DNA of 64,000 nt, taken from the NCBI GenBank assembly GCA_947453195.1, contig CANGFO010000001.1, positions 1 to 64,000 on the forward strand. Direction: 5' to 3'. Every line of letters starts with the position of its first letter. The first letter of the stretch is position 1. This DNA is from Flavobacteriaceae bacterium (GTDB lineage: Bacteria > Bacteroidota > Bacteroidia > Flavobacteriales > Flavobacteriaceae). The translations under genes and the position numbers were made by a program. This document shows positions 21,373-32,357 of the stretch, in pieces. A model generated the notes under the pieces. That model ran no database searches and was not told the origin of the DNA. It saw nothing but the letters and a program-made list of their open reading frames with translations.

Positions 21373-24129
21373 TTAATTTGTTTGCTCGAAAGGTATTTCA
21401 GAATTGAATATCTCATTTAACAACACAACTATTTCTTCGATATAACTTTCCATTATTTTGGGTGTAATAACTTGTTCCAATCCCGTTTCTGATTTAAAAT
21501 TAAATGGCAAAAATCCCGATTTTAAATTCTTAAACGAAATGATTCCGGCTTCCATTTCTAACCCTTTAAATTCTGGCTGGTACATAAACGTATACGCGAG
21601 AATTTGGATGATTTTATCATTCCCTATTTCTTTGGTAAGGTCTTGCCATGTTTTTAAAATAACATCGTTTTTATCAACCTTCCCGGTTTTATAATCGATG
21701 ATTCTAATTTTGCCATCGCGATTTTCAATGCGGTCTACATTTCCAGCAATTTTTACTGGAAAAGGCAGTTTAGGATGTTCTAATACGCGTTCTAATTTAG
21801 ATTCTAAAGCGATTATTTGAATTTGTTCTCCGTTTTTTATCGATTCTAATTCAAGTTTTAAGAAATTTTGAACGTTTCGTTTGGCCACTTCAAAAGCCAA
21901 TAGATTTCTACCTTTTTTGATGTCGCCTTCTTTATATTCCTTTTTAAACTGTTTTACTACTTCATCATCTACATTTTTTAAGCAAATTATGATGTCATTT
22001 TCTATCAATATTTTACCAATAAGAGGCTTGTACAATTCTTCTAAAACTCCGTGAATAATTGTTCCTAAAGTATTTACAGCAATGTTTTCTTCCACCTCAT
22101 CGGTTTCGGAGATTCGTAATATTCGTTGTAAATAAAACTGAATCGGATTCCGGATATATGATGTTAATGAGGAAGGTGAAAATCCTTTTTCGGCTATTTC
22201 TTTAAGTCTAATTAAAACACTTTCCGATTTTGGAATCACAACAGGCTGTGTCGCATTTTCTGGAACTTCAGCATTATACGTTTGAAAAGATAATTTGTGG
22301 TTGTCTTGCTTTTCAACTTCTAGTTGGGTGATAAATCGGCTTTTTTCTCCTGCGTCCAAGCCTTCGCTATCGGAATTATACAACAAATACACATTCTTAG
22401 CGCGTTGCAACAAATGATAAAAGTGATACGTATAGATCGCGTCTTTTTCTTTAAAAGTAGGTAGTCCTAATTCTCTTTTAACATCATAAGGTATAAAAGA
22501 GTTGGTGCTTTTTCCTGCAGGAAATTTTCCTTCGTTAACCGAAGTGATGATAACGGTTTCAAAATCCAATACTCTACTTTCTAAAACACCCATTATTTGC
22601 AAACCGTTTAATGGCTCTCCTTCAAATGAAACTTCGGCTACATCAATTATTTGCTTATAAATTGCATAGAGCGTTTCAATTGAATTTACATGGGAAGCAG
22701 TTGAAAAATAGGAAGTCAACTGGTTGATAATTTTAAAAATCGAATAAACAAAAGCATTGGTTATTTTTTCTTCTTCAGAATCCTTACTCAAATTAGATTT
22801 GATTATCAATAAAATTTGAGAAATAGTTTCTAAAACTTGTAATGGATTATTTTCCCATTTTTGGAATAATAATTGGAATAATTCGTTGCCTTTTGGATGC
22901 AAATCTTCCAACTTAGAATGGACAATAAAGGTGAAATTATTTTGGTTGATGCGATACACCAAATCGGAAGTATTTAAATGACTTTCCAATAATGGATGTG
23001 TCAAAATATCTAATACTTCTTTGTAGTAAAACACATAACTTTTGGAATTTCTTGTCAATGCATTAGAATGCATTTTGAAGAGTTTAGCTACAAGTAATTG
23101 TGCAGGATTATTCTTACTAGAAAAACCCATAGTAATATTAAGAGCTCCTGCATTACTTGGCAGAGAGTACAAAATTGGAAGTAAAAGATTTTCTTCTCCT
23201 AAAACAACAGCTACATTTTGTAATTGACCATTTAACTCCTTACTGTGTTTTTCTATAATACTACCAACAATTTTTGCCTGACCTATTGATTTTGGAGTTC
23301 CAATAATTTGAATGTTTTTCTCTTGGGTATAATCATTGGCAATCCATTCATAGGGATTGGTTTTATAATAAGGCCATTCTGCTTGAAATCGTTGCTGAAA
23401 AAGTCCGGCATCGTGCTGCTTGTCGTTCATGAAAACGGCATCAATGTCCCAAAATATTTTTGCTTTATCAAGGGCTAGCAAATGCTGAACAATTTTTTCT
23501 TCTGCTTGATTTAAGGCATTAAATCCAGCAAAAATGAAATTTTTATCTTTTACAGATTCGGAAAAATGATTCAAATTATTGACTGCTTCTCTATAAATTA
23601 ATCCTTGATAACCGATGCCTTTTTCAAACAAATGGTGGTATAAAGCGTGATAGTACAAAGGTAATTTCTTCCAAAAGATAAGATGCTTTTCGATTAAATT
23701 AGTTCGTTTATCTATGTCAACCGACCAATGTTCGATCTCTTTAATATTTTCTAAATACTTTAACACCTTATCCGGATCCAACAAATAGCGGTCTATTTCA
23801 TTAAAATCCTGCAATAGTGTTTTAGCCCAATTAGCGAAAGTTTCAAAGGATTCTTGATCATTTTTCGTGATTTCAAGATATACTGAATAAAATTCAAAAA
23901 GTAATGCTACATTATCAATAGAACGAATTCCGGCAATGTCTTGCACAAAATCTTCAATGCTTATTATTTCAGGCGCAAAAATGGTGGTTGGGGTTTGCTT
24001 TAATAAAGCAGCTAGGAGGAAAACCTTTGCTCTTCTGTTAGGAAGAATAACAATGGTATTCGATAATTTATCCGAATATTCCTTTACTAGTACTTGAGCA
24101 AGTTTATGTATGAAAGTAGTATTTTCCAT
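21373..24129 (-). CDS. PD-(D/E)XK nuclease family protein, AddB-like
   Basis: 918 aa; IVILPNRRAKVFLLAALL; C-terminal FSPSSLTSYIRNPIQFYL…LGTIIHGVLEELY…GNVDRIENRDGKIRIIDYKTGK nuclease motifs. Confidence 0.85.
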   Translation of the reverse strand: MENTTFIHKLAQVLVKEYSDKLSNTIVILPNRRAKVFLLAALLKQTPTTIFAPEIISIEDFVQDIAGIRSIDNVALLFEFYSVYLEITKNDQESFETFANWAKTLLQDFNEIDRYLLDPDKVLKYLENIKEIEHWSVDIDKRTNLIEKHLIFWKKLPLYYHALYHHLFEKGIGYQGLIYREAVNNLNHFSESVKDKNFIFAGFNALNQAEEKIVQHLLALDKAKIFWDIDAVFMNDKQHDAGLFQQRFQAEWPYYKTNPYEWIANDYTQEKNIQIIGTPKSIGQAKIVGSIIEKHSKELNGQLQNVAVVLGEENLLLPILYSLPSNAGALNITMGFSSKNNPAQLLVAKLFKMHSNALTRNSKSYVFYYKEVLDILTHPLLESHLNTSDLVYRINQNNFTFIVHSKLEDLHPKGNELFQLLFQKWENNPLQVLETISQILLIIKSNLSKDSEEEKITNAFVYSIFKIINQLTSYFSTASHVNSIETLYAIYKQIIDVAEVSFEGEPLNGLQIMGVLESRVLDFETVIITSVNEGKFPAGKSTNSFIPYDVKRELGLPTFKEKDAIYTYHFYHLLQRAKNVYLLYNSDSEGLDAGEKSRFITQLEVEKQDNHKLSFQTYNAEVPENATQPVVIPKSESVLIRLKEIAEKGFSPSSLTSYIRNPIQFYLQRILRISETDEVEENIAVNTLGTIIHGVLEELYKPLIGKILIENDIIICLKNVDDEVVKQFKKEYKEGDIKKGRNLLAFEVAKRNVQNFLKLELESIKNGEQIQIIALESKLERVLEHPKLPFPVKIAGNVDRIENRDGKIRIIDYKTGKVDKNDVILKTWQDLTKEIGNDKIIQILAYTFMYQPEFKGLEMEAGIISFKNLKSGFLPFNFKSETGLEQVITPKIMESYIEEIVVLLNEIFNSEIPFEQTN

Positions 24130-24140
24130 CGGTTAAATAT

Positions 24141-24174
24141 AAAAAAAACGCCCCGATAAATCGAGGCGTTTCTT
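24141..24174. terminator. stem-loop terminator
   Basis: AAAAAAACGCCCCG-ATAAAT-CGAGGCGTTTCTT. Confidence 0.7.
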
Positions 24175-24192
24175 AAAATATTTGGTAAGAAA

Positions 24193-25608
24193 TTATTTTA
24201 CTAATTTCACTTCAACTCTTCTGTTGTTAGCTTTACCAGCTTTAGTTTTGTTAGAATCGATTGGTTTAGATTGACCAAAACCTTTTGAAGTTAATCTGCT
24301 TGCAGCAACTCCATTTTCAACTAAATAACCTTTAACTGCAGCAGCTCTATCTTCAGATAATTTTTGATTTGCAGCAGCTTTTCCTGAATTATCAGTATGT
24401 CCTTCAATGCTAAATTTAGCATTTGGATATTCTTTTAATATTGCAGTAATAGAAACTAATACTGGGTAAGTTTGTTTTTGGAAAGAAGCTCTACCGCTAT
24501 CAAATAAGATTGTTTTAGCATACTCATTTAATTTTTTCTCAGCATCATCATTCATTTCAGGACAACCTTGATTAGCTACAGTACCTGCAACTTCTGGACA
24601 TTTATCGTCTTTATCTAAAACTTTATCTCCATCTGTATCTGGCCATGGGCAACCCGCATTTTCTTTAGGACCTTTTACTTGTGGACATTTATCAGCTTTG
24701 TCAGCAACACCGTCACCGTCAGCATCTGGACATCCAGCTAATGCTTTAAGGCCAGCAACTTCTGGACAAGCGTCTTCTTTATCAGCAACTCCGTCACCGT
24801 CAGTATCAGGACAACCATTGAAAGCAGCTAAACCAGCAACTTCTGGACAAGCGTCATCTTTATCAATGATTTTATCACCGTCTGTATCAGGACATCCGTT
24901 AAATTCTTTTGGACCTGCAGTTTCAGGACATGCATCTAAACGATCGTAGATTCCGTCTCCATCAGCATCCTTAGCACCAAATTTGAATACAATTCCAAGA
25001 GAGTGTTGCATGTGACTAGGTACATCAGAATTAACAATTCTAGAATCATCAAATGAATGTTTGTAAGTAGAATTCCAAGAAAGACCTACTTGTTTAGCCA
25101 TCCAATAAGTTAAACCGAAACCACCGTTGATTGTTCCAGCAGAAGCATCACCTAACCAAGTATAACCGCCACCTACGTGAAGTGAAGGGTCAATTGAGTT
25201 TGACTTAATTATAGACATGAAGCTGTATTTTACAACTCCGTCTAATGAATAATACATTACGTCCCCAGGATTAGTCACTGGATAAATACTTGTATAAGTA
25301 GCTGGATCGTAAACTTTATCTCCAACAAACTTAGAAATTTTGTTAACAGAACCTGTTACTCCAAATGTAAAATTGTCTCCCACGTATTTAGACACTGTAA
25401 GTGTAGATACTGAAGGCAATACATTCCAATATGCTTTCGAATCAAAATACTGAGAAAATTGATCTTTAATAGTTGTTGCAGCACTTACTCTGCCTCCGTC
25501 TACTGCGTTTGTTCCAAACGAAATAGCCCACACGTTGTCTCTATCTTGTGCTTGAGAACTTAATCCTACTAGCAACAATAAAGCAAATAATTTGTTAAGA
25601 TGTTTCAT
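24193..25608 (-). CDS. OmpA family outer-membrane protein with thrombospondin type-3 repeats
   Basis: Signal peptide, N-terminal barrel, DxDGDGxxDxxDxCPEVAG repeats, C-terminal [11 protein letters not shown]…[11 protein letters not shown]…[12 protein letters not shown]. Confidence 0.95.
   Translation of the reverse strand: MKHLNKLFALLLLVGLSSQAQDRDNVWAISFGTNAVDGGRVSAATTIKDQFSQYFDSKAYWNVLPSVSTLTVSKYVGDNFTFGVTGSVNKISKFVGDKVYDPATYTSIYPVTNPGDVMYYSLDGVVKYSFMSIIKSNSIDPSLHVGGGYTWLGDASAGTINGGFGLTYWMAKQVGLSWNSTYKHSFDDSRIVNSDVPSHMQHSLGIVFKFGAKDADGDGIYDRLDACPETAGPKEFNGCPDTDGDKIIDKDDACPEVAGLAAFNGCPDTDGDGVADKEDACPEVAGLKALAGCPDADGDGVADKADKCPQVKGPKENAGCPWPDTDGDKVLDKDDKCPEVAGTVANQGCPEMNDDAEKKLNEYAKTILFDSGRASFQKQTYPVLVSITAILKEYPNAKFSIEGHTDNSGKAAANQKLSEDRAAAVKGYLVENGVAASRLTSKGFGQSKPIDSNKTKAGKANNRRVEVKLVK
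24560..24970 (-). repeat. in-frame 81-nt (27-aa) TSP type-3 repeats within the OmpA-family gene
   Basis: Repeated (D/A)DGDG(V/I)ADK(E/A)DACPEVAGL(K/A)A(L/F)(N/A)GCP. Confidence 0.85.
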
Positions 25609-25643
25609 ACTTAATTTTGTTAGATTATAAATATATAATAGCG

Positions 25644-25651
25644 CAAAAGTA
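25644..25651 (-). promoter_or_regulatory. -7 box TACTTTTG, with TTTTG 19 nt upstream, for the ompA-family gene
   Basis: Minus strand TTTTG-N19-TACTTTTG. Confidence 0.65.
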
Positions 25652-25696
25652 ATACCAATTAATGAAATATCAAAATGTTAGCGCATTATTTCAATA

Positions 25697-26887
25697 TTAT
25701 ATGATTGTTAAGAATTTAGCGACCTCAATAAATGCTTTTATTGCTTGATCTAAATGTTCTTTAGAATGAGCAGCCGAAAGCTGAACTCTAATTCTAGCTT
25801 TGTCTTTTGGAACTACAGGATAAAAGAATCCAATCACGTAAATTCCTTTCTTTAAAAGTTCCTCGGCCATTACTTGTGAAAGCTTGGCATCGTAGAGCAT
25901 TACTGGAACGATTGCTGAATCTCCATCAATAAAATCAATACCTGCTGCACGTAATCCCGTTTTGAAATAATTTGTATTCCACTCTAATTTATCTCTTAAT
26001 GCAGTATCTTTTTCAAGTAGTTCAAACACCTTTATGGAAGCGCCAACAATGGCAGGCGCCAAAGAATTTGAAAATAAATAAGGACGCGAACGTTGACGTA
26101 AGATTTCTATTACTTCTTTTTTGGCTGTAGTATAGCCTCCCATGGCACCGCCAAGTGCTTTTCCGAGAGTTCCGGTAATGATGTCTACTCTTCCCATAAC
26201 TCCTTTAGCTTCTAGTGTGCCTTTACCCGTTGCGCCTATAAATCCGGCTGCATGGCATTCATCTACCATTACTAAAGCATCATATTTATCGGCTAAATCA
26301 CAAATTTTATCCAACGGAGCTACAACCCCATCCATAGAGAAAACTCCGTCAGTAACAATTAACTTAAAGCGATGACCTGCTTGTGTTGCTTTAATTAATT
26401 GCTGTTCTAAATCTTCCATATTGGAATTTTCGTATCTATATCGAGCAGCTTTACATAAACGAACGCCATCTATAATTGAAGCATGGTTCAAACTATCGGA
26501 AATAATACAATCTTCTTCTCCTAAAAGTGGTTCGAAAACTCCTCCGTTAGCATCAAAAGCTGCAGCATATAATATAGTGTCTTCTGTGCCGTAGAATTCG
26601 GCTATCTTTTTTTCTAAAGTTTTATGGATATCCTGCGTTCCACAAATGAAACGCACCGATGACATTCCGAAACCATGGGAATCTAAAGTATCTTTAGCTG
26701 CCTGAATTACTTCGGGATGCGAAGACAACCCCAAATAATTGTTAGCACAAAAATTCAAAACGGTTTTGCCATTAACCGTAATTTCTGCACCTTGTGTAGA
26801 AGTGATGATGCGCTCTCTTTTAAAAATACCATTTTGCTCAATGGTGTTTAATTCATTCTGTAAGTGTTGTTGGATTTTTCCGTACAT
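25697..26887 (-). CDS. kbl: glycine C-acetyltransferase (2-amino-3-ketobutyrate CoA ligase)
   Basis: 396 aa; [20 protein letters not shown]…[15 protein letters not shown]. Confidence 0.93.
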   Translation of the reverse strand: MYGKIQQHLQNELNTIEQNGIFKRERIITSTQGAEITVNGKTVLNFCANNYLGLSSHPEVIQAAKDTLDSHGFGMSSVRFICGTQDIHKTLEKKIAEFYGTEDTILYAAAFDANGGVFEPLLGEEDCIISDSLNHASIIDGVRLCKAARYRYENSNMEDLEQQLIKATQAGHRFKLIVTDGVFSMDGVVAPLDKICDLADKYDALVMVDECHAAGFIGATGKGTLEAKGVMGRVDIITGTLGKALGGAMGGYTTAKKEVIEILRQRSRPYLFSNSLAPAIVGASIKVFELLEKDTALRDKLEWNTNYFKTGLRAAGIDFIDGDSAIVPVMLYDAKLSQVMAEELLKKGIYVIGFFYPVVPKDKARIRVQLSAAHSKEHLDQAIKAFIEVAKFLTII

Positions 26888-26929
26888 ATTTTGGTATTGT
26901 TTGTTTATTCGTTTTAAAATTAATTGCGG

Positions 26930-29900
26930 CTACAAATTTACAATATTGCTGTTTTCTCCAATGTAAATCAGTGCTTTTTTGACTACTTTATATCCCATTT
27001 CTTCTATAACTTTTTGATAATTTTCTAATTGCGCTTGGTGTTTTGGCAAATAGGATCCCGTTTTATAATCCAATAAATAAATTTCATTGAAACTAGTAAG
27101 CACCATTCGGTCGGGTTTTACCAAGTTCCCTCCTTTTTGAATAATGGCCTGTTCATTTAATACTTGAACCCCCTCTGCAAAAAAAGCAGTTAAATCGTTA
27201 TGATTTACAATTTCGTGAATGGATTTGCCCACTTCCTCTTTTTGCGTAGGCACAATTAATCCATTTTCAATGGCTTTTGTAATGGCCAAATCGACATCGT
27301 TTTTGGTTTTAATAAATGAAAGGATTTCATGTATGGTATTCCCGTATTCTATAGCATTTTGCTGCTTAGTATTCCACATGATGCTTTCGCGTTGCGCTAT
27401 TTTGATACTTCTAGGATCCAATGTTTCTATCACTTGCGGAATTGGCAACAACTCTTTTGCTTCCTCTTTTTCTTTAGATAGTTTTTTAGGTTGACCAAAT
27501 TCATATACCAATTTGTTTTCGTCAAATCCTTTGTCTTGCAAAAACCCAATAAAATAGGAAGATAAATTACTTGGCAATGTGCCGTCTTTTTTAATATTTA
27601 TAGCAGAAATAACATGCAATTGCTCTTCGGCACGAGTTAAAGAAACATAAAGCACATTGATAATGTCTAAGATGTCTTCTTGCTTTTTCTGTTTGTATAT
27701 TTGTGACGCGTCGGAGCCATAATTCTCTACTTTACTGCTTTTATCAACCAAGGCCTTTGAAATTCCAACCACATTTTCATCGGCATTAAGCCAAATTTTT
27801 TCTTTTGGCCCCCGACTAAAATCTTGCTCTGCAAACGGTAAAATTACCACAGGAAACTCCAACCCTTTCGATTTATGAATGGTCATAATTCGAACGGCAT
27901 CATTTCCTTCTGGCGATGGAATGCTTAGTTTTTCTCCATTTTTATTCCAATACGATAGAAAATCAGAAATTCCTGCTTGATTTTTTAAGTCTCTTTCCAA
28001 TACAATATCTAAGAAATACTGAATGTAGGCATTGCATTTTGCAACCGGAATCACTTTTGAAATAATAATTTCTGTGGCTTCATAAAGTGATTTTTTTCTA
28101 CAAACTTCAAATGAAAAATTCAAATCAAATTGCAGCAACCAATCTTGAAATTCCTTTTCTTTTTTTAATGAAATACCTTCCGCAATAAAATCAGAAATTG
28201 GTAAATTATGTTGGTGATTTACCGCCAAATAATATAAAAATTGCGCTTTTGATTCTTGATCATTACTGTTTTTTAAATAACGTAAGAAATTTATTACACA
28301 TTGCACTTCCGAGGAAGCGCCAATTAAAATGCTTTCAGAGGATAAAACGGATATGCCATTCTCTGTTAAATAATTGGCAATTGCTGTTCCCTGATTTTTT
28401 TTGCGGGTTAGAATTACAATATCTTTATTTTTGAATCCGTTCTTTTTTATTTCTTCAATTTTAGCTAAAGTCGCCTTGAGATACATTTGAAATTTGTCCG
28501 AATTTTCTTCGTCTTCCTCGTCTTCGTCTACTTTAGGTAAAAAAGAAATCGAAACCAATCCGCCTTTTTTATGGTTCTCCTTTTGATGGCTGTGATTTTC
28601 ATATAAATCTTTATAGTCATCGTTTTCAAATTGACCCGACAAATAGCTAAAGAACTTATTATTGAAATCAATCACCTCCGAATAGCTTCTATAATTAGTG
28701 TCCAAACTAAAAGGTTTCCAATCTGGATTTACAAATGGATTTGCGCCTTTTGCCAATTCAATAAATTGCTCTGCTTTTCCGCCGCGCCATCTGTAAATGG
28801 ATTGTTTTGGATCTCCAACCACAAGCAGCGACCCTCTTTCGCCCTGCATGTCTTCGCTCGACAATGCATTATCTATTAACGGAATCAAATTTTGCCATTG
28901 CATTTCGGATGTATCCTGAAATTCATCTATAAAAAAATGACGGTACCGTTCTCCCAATCGTTCGTAAATAAATGGTGCCGGTTGGTTTTGAATTTGTTCG
29001 TTTATTAATTTATTAAATTCGGATATCGAAAGTAGGTTTTGCTCTTTTTGAATTTTTGCTAATTCATTACTTACTGTATTCAATAAAGAAAGAGGTGTAA
29101 TATTTTTTAGAAAGGCTTCATAAAAATTTCGACTTTCAAATTTGATGTAAATTGCCTCAAGAACTACTAATAAATCAGGAATTATTCCTTCAATAATGGC
29201 TGAATCTTTTGCGGTTTTATTAATTTTTATGTCTTCTGGTTCGCGATACGTTTTATTGTCTGGTTTAAATTTTCGGTTTTGGATGCTCTCAATATGCTTC
29301 GGTAAATACCCTCCCGAAAATGATTTTACATCAATCCCTTTTTCGTTTATCAGTCGCATGGCAAGATTGGCCATTTCAACTGTTTCGTCTTCAATTTCTT
29401 TGGAAAGCGCTTGTAATTTCTTTTTTATTTCTACAAATTCTGAAATGGATTTATCATTAAAATGCTTGATTTCTTCCCGATTATTTTCATCCAAAATTAA
29501 CCTCCCCGTATCCATAATTTCCCGAGAAACATCCCACGATTTATCCTCGTCGGTTTTTTGCATGGTGAATTCAACCAATAAATTGGTTAGTATTTCGTCT
29601 TCTCCTGCCTGAGCAATTAAAGCATCAATTGCCTCAGTCAGCAAGTTTTCGGTATCCAAAGAAACTTCAAAAGTGATGGGTAAATTTAAATCGTGTGCAA
29701 AAGTTCGAATTACACGATGCGTAAATTTATCTATGGTAGATATATCAAAAGCCGCATAATTATGAATCAAATTTTTAATAATGCTCTTCGCCTTTACCTG
29801 AATGTCTTGCAAACTCATGCTGGTTTCGGCATAGATAACTTGCATTAATTCGATAGCTTTTTCAGAGGGTTTGTCTTTCGTAAATTCGGTCAAACTCTCC

Positions 29901-30082
29901 ACCACCCTGCTTTTCATTTCATGCACTGCTTTATTGGTAAAAGTGATGGCAAGAATGGTTCGATAGGCATCTGGTTTTTTGGATAACAGAATAATTTTAA
30001 GGTATTCTTTTACCAAAGTATAGGTTTTTCCAGAACCTGCCGAAGCATCATATAAAGAAAAAGCGGGTTTATTTTGGGTCAT
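26930..30082 (-). CDS. UvrD-family helicase with C-terminal nuclease domain, AddA/RecB-like
   Basis: 1050 aa; YDASAGSGKTYTLVKEYLK Walker A; FIDEFQDTSEMQW; GDPKQSIYRWRGG; C-terminal PDRMV…LLDYKTG…HQAQLENY. Confidence 0.9.
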   Translation of the reverse strand: MTQNKPAFSLYDASAGSGKTYTLVKEYLKIILLSKKPDAYRTILAITFTNKAVHEMKSRVVESLTEFTKDKPSEKAIELMQVIYAETSMSLQDIQVKAKSIIKNLIHNYAAFDISTIDKFTHRVIRTFAHDLNLPITFEVSLDTENLLTEAIDALIAQAGEDEILTNLLVEFTMQKTDEDKSWDVSREIMDTGRLILDENNREEIKHFNDKSISEFVEIKKKLQALSKEIEDETVEMANLAMRLINEKGIDVKSFSGGYLPKHIESIQNRKFKPDNKTYREPEDIKINKTAKDSAIIEGIIPDLLVVLEAIYIKFESRNFYEAFLKNITPLSLLNTVSNELAKIQKEQNLLSISEFNKLINEQIQNQPAPFIYERLGERYRHFFIDEFQDTSEMQWQNLIPLIDNALSSEDMQGERGSLLVVGDPKQSIYRWRGGKAEQFIELAKGANPFVNPDWKPFSLDTNYRSYSEVIDFNNKFFSYLSGQFENDDYKDLYENHSHQKENHKKGGLVSISFLPKVDEDEEDEENSDKFQMYLKATLAKIEEIKKNGFKNKDIVILTRKKNQGTAIANYLTENGISVLSSESILIGASSEVQCVINFLRYLKNSNDQESKAQFLYYLAVNHQHNLPISDFIAEGISLKKEKEFQDWLLQFDLNFSFEVCRKKSLYEATEIIISKVIPVAKCNAYIQYFLDIVLERDLKNQAGISDFLSYWNKNGEKLSIPSPEGNDAVRIMTIHKSKGLEFPVVILPFAEQDFSRGPKEKIWLNADENVVGISKALVDKSSKVENYGSDASQIYKQKKQEDILDIINVLYVSLTRAEEQLHVISAINIKKDGTLPSNLSSYFIGFLQDKGFDENKLVYEFGQPKKLSKEKEEAKELLPIPQVIETLDPRSIKIAQRESIMWNTKQQNAIEYGNTIHEILSFIKTKNDVDLAITKAIENGLIVPTQKEEVGKSIHEIVNHNDLTAFFAEGVQVLNEQAIIQKGGNLVKPDRMVLTSFNEIYLLDYKTGSYLPKHQAQLENYQKVIEEMGYKVVKKALIYIGENSNIVNL

Positions 30083-30161
30083 ATATATGCAAATCAGTTT
30101 TGAAAATTTATTCGATAAAAGTAAACCAATTTTAATTATTTGTTAGGGAGTTACCATTCAT

Positions 30162-31595
30162 TTAATTCTGAATTAATTGCTTTGAATTAAAAAATTGATT
30201 TTCCTTCATTTTTTTCAACTGTAAATCTAATTCGGATTTATTGTTTAAAACCAACATAATAATGGTTCTCTTTTTATTATCTATTAAACTTAAATTTAAA
30301 GGAATCTTTTCAAATTTGACCTCTTTAATTTCAGGAAAATATTCCGAAAGACTTTTTAATGTATCATTTTGATTTGAATCAATAATGAAGAATTGATTGT
30401 TATTATTCTCTGTAATGCTTTCAATACTATAAGGATGAAGGATTGGAGAGGATTGATTTATATTGGAAATCTGAAAATAGTTACTCAACTGATTTACAAG
30501 TTCATTTCCTTCAAAATCATCATAATAAACTATTGTTTTATTCAAGGATTGAGCATAATTATAAATTGAATTTGGAAATTTTTCTGAAAATAATTGAATT
30601 GATTTATCTATGAATTCTTTATCAATAGTTTTTTTTTTTTGCAAATAATCTTCAACCAGTGGATAAATTGCCTTTGCAAAACCATTGATTGTTTCATCAT
30701 CATACCATTCGGATTCATCTAATTTGCCATTAATTTCTTTGTAGGCATAACCATTCCCAAGGGCTGTTGCTAATGCTTCATTAATATAAGTATAAGCCTG
30801 TTTAGAATAAATAGATTGATTTTCTTTGAAATAGTTATCTAGTTGGATCTGCACTTCTTTAGATTGATTTTGATATAAAACATGACACATTTCATGAAGT
30901 GCAACACCGTTTACTCCTATTCTATCTTTATCTTCCGTTAATATACTTACACACAAAGCATTGATGTGTGGCGTTGCTGTTGTATTTCCTTTACTGCCAA
31001 GAATTGGATAAATTACAACATTAAAAGGTGTTTTTTCTGTCCAAGAGGAGTCGTAAAAATGATTAAATTTTTGAAATATAGAAGCGTTACTTTTTTCATA
31101 TTTTGAAAGTTCTTCTAAATGGCTTATTAATTTTTTATCGCTTTCTCTCCAAATTATTTTATCATATTTTTTTTCTGCATTCTTTAATATTTCATAAAGT
31201 TTTTCATTGTCTGAAATGGTAATTAATCCAAGATTTTTTTGTTTGAATTCTTCTAGATTAGATGAATTTACAGCATTCATAGAAATAATATCAAAAGAAT
31301 TTCCATAATTATTTCTGTCTTCTGGAAAACCATCAAATTTGAACTGATTGTATAAATTTATTTTTTTATACTCCTCGCACAGTTTCCCAAACTCATTGTC
31401 ATTTTTTGTATTTTCATGAATGAATTTTTCTAATGTTTTTGAGGTTCCATGGGAGCCAATTGAAGTTTCCATAAAATTAAAAACACAATAGGTTTTGCTA
31501 ATTTTATATTTGAAAAAAGTTTGTGAAAAGGAATTAATTGCAATCAAAAGAAATAGCAATACAAATCTCGTTATGGAATGATTAGGTTTTAGCAT
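30162..31595 (-). CDS. secreted putative zinc metallopeptidase (HExxH) of unknown family
   Basis: N-terminal signal peptide; [12 protein letters not shown] (HEMCH at about 30882-30896) and downstream [15 protein letters not shown]. Confidence 0.6.
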   Translation of the reverse strand: MLKPNHSITRFVLLFLLIAINSFSQTFFKYKISKTYCVFNFMETSIGSHGTSKTLEKFIHENTKNDNEFGKLCEEYKKINLYNQFKFDGFPEDRNNYGNSFDIISMNAVNSSNLEEFKQKNLGLITISDNEKLYEILKNAEKKYDKIIWRESDKKLISHLEELSKYEKSNASIFQKFNHFYDSSWTEKTPFNVVIYPILGSKGNTTATPHINALCVSILTEDKDRIGVNGVALHEMCHVLYQNQSKEVQIQLDNYFKENQSIYSKQAYTYINEALATALGNGYAYKEINGKLDESEWYDDETINGFAKAIYPLVEDYLQKKKTIDKEFIDKSIQLFSEKFPNSIYNYAQSLNKTIVYYDDFEGNELVNQLSNYFQISNINQSSPILHPYSIESITENNNNQFFIIDSNQNDTLKSLSEYFPEIKEVKFEKIPLNLSLIDNKKRTIIMLVLNNKSELDLQLKKMKENQFFNSKQLIQN

Positions 31596-31652
31596 ATTTT
31601 TTCAAATGTGATATATGTAAAAAAAGTATTTTCTTTTACAAAGATAAATGTA

Positions 31653-31660
31653 TAAATTTG
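31653..31660 (+). promoter_or_regulatory. -7 box TAAATTTG upstream of sod
   Basis: About 37 nt before ATG 31697. Confidence 0.45.
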
Positions 31661-31696
31661 AAATCAATTTTAGTATTAACCAATAATAAATATATT

Positions 31697-32302
31697 ATGG
31701 CATTTGAATTACCACAATTACCTTACGCTTACGATGCGTTAGAACCACATATTGATGCACGCACAATGGAAATTCACCATTCAAAACATCATAATGCATA
31801 CACGACCAACTTAAATGCTGCCATTGCAGGAACCGAATTAGAAGGAAAATCTATCGAAGAAATCCTTAAAAATTTGGACATGACTAAAGCAGCCATTCGA
31901 AATAATGGTGGTGGATTTTACAATCACAATTTGTTTTGGACTGTAATGTCTCCAAATGGTGGTGGGCTGCCAACAGGCGAATTACTTGCGGCTATTGAAA
32001 AAGATTTTGGTTCATTTGAAGATTTTAAAGCAGCATTTGCAAAAGCAGGCGCTACACAATTTGGTTCTGGTTGGGCTTGGCTTTGTGTTAAAGACGGAAA
32101 ACTAGAAGTATGCGGAACACCAAATCAAGACAATACTTTAATGCCTGGTGTAGGTTGCGGCGGATTTCCAATTCTTGCAATGGACGTTTGGGAACATGCA
32201 TATTACTTAAACTATCAAAACCGTCGTCCAGATTATATTGAAGCTTTTTTCAATGTAATTAATTGGGCAGAAGTTTCTAAAAGATACGAATCGGCTAAAT
32301 AA
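31697..32302 (+). CDS. sodB: superoxide dismutase (Fe/Mn family)
   Basis: [40 protein letters not shown]…[28 protein letters not shown]; track start 31658 is an upstream TTG. Confidence 0.95.
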   Translation: MAFELPQLPYAYDALEPHIDARTMEIHHSKHHNAYTTNLNAAIAGTELEGKSIEEILKNLDMTKAAIRNNGGGFYNHNLFWTVMSPNGGGLPTGELLAAIEKDFGSFEDFKAAFAKAGATQFGSGWAWLCVKDGKLEVCGTPNQDNTLMPGVGCGGFPILAMDVWEHAYYLNYQNRRPDYIEAFFNVINWAEVSKRYESAK

Positions 32303-32323
32303 TAATTAGTCCATTTTCATATA

Positions 32324-32355
32324 AAAAATCCCAATTCATGATTGGGATTTTTTTA
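32324..32355. terminator. bidirectional terminator
   Basis: AAAAATCCCAAT-TCATG-ATTGGGATTTTTTT. Confidence 0.88.
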
Positions 32356-32357
32356 TG

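Noticed and set aside
24698-24949. 83-aa repetitive ORF ([26 protein letters not shown])
   Set aside because: Antisense mirror of the TSP type-3 repeats in the OmpA-family gene; repetition is explained by the coding strand
24560-24970. Periodic 81-nt repeats, considered as a CRISPR-like or tandem-repeat array
   Set aside because: In-frame and explained by Ca-binding thrombospondin type-3 repeats; no spacer structure
29196-29612. 138-aa plus-strand ORF
   Set aside because: Antisense to the AddA-like helicase gene; Ser-rich shadow translation, no promoter or family features
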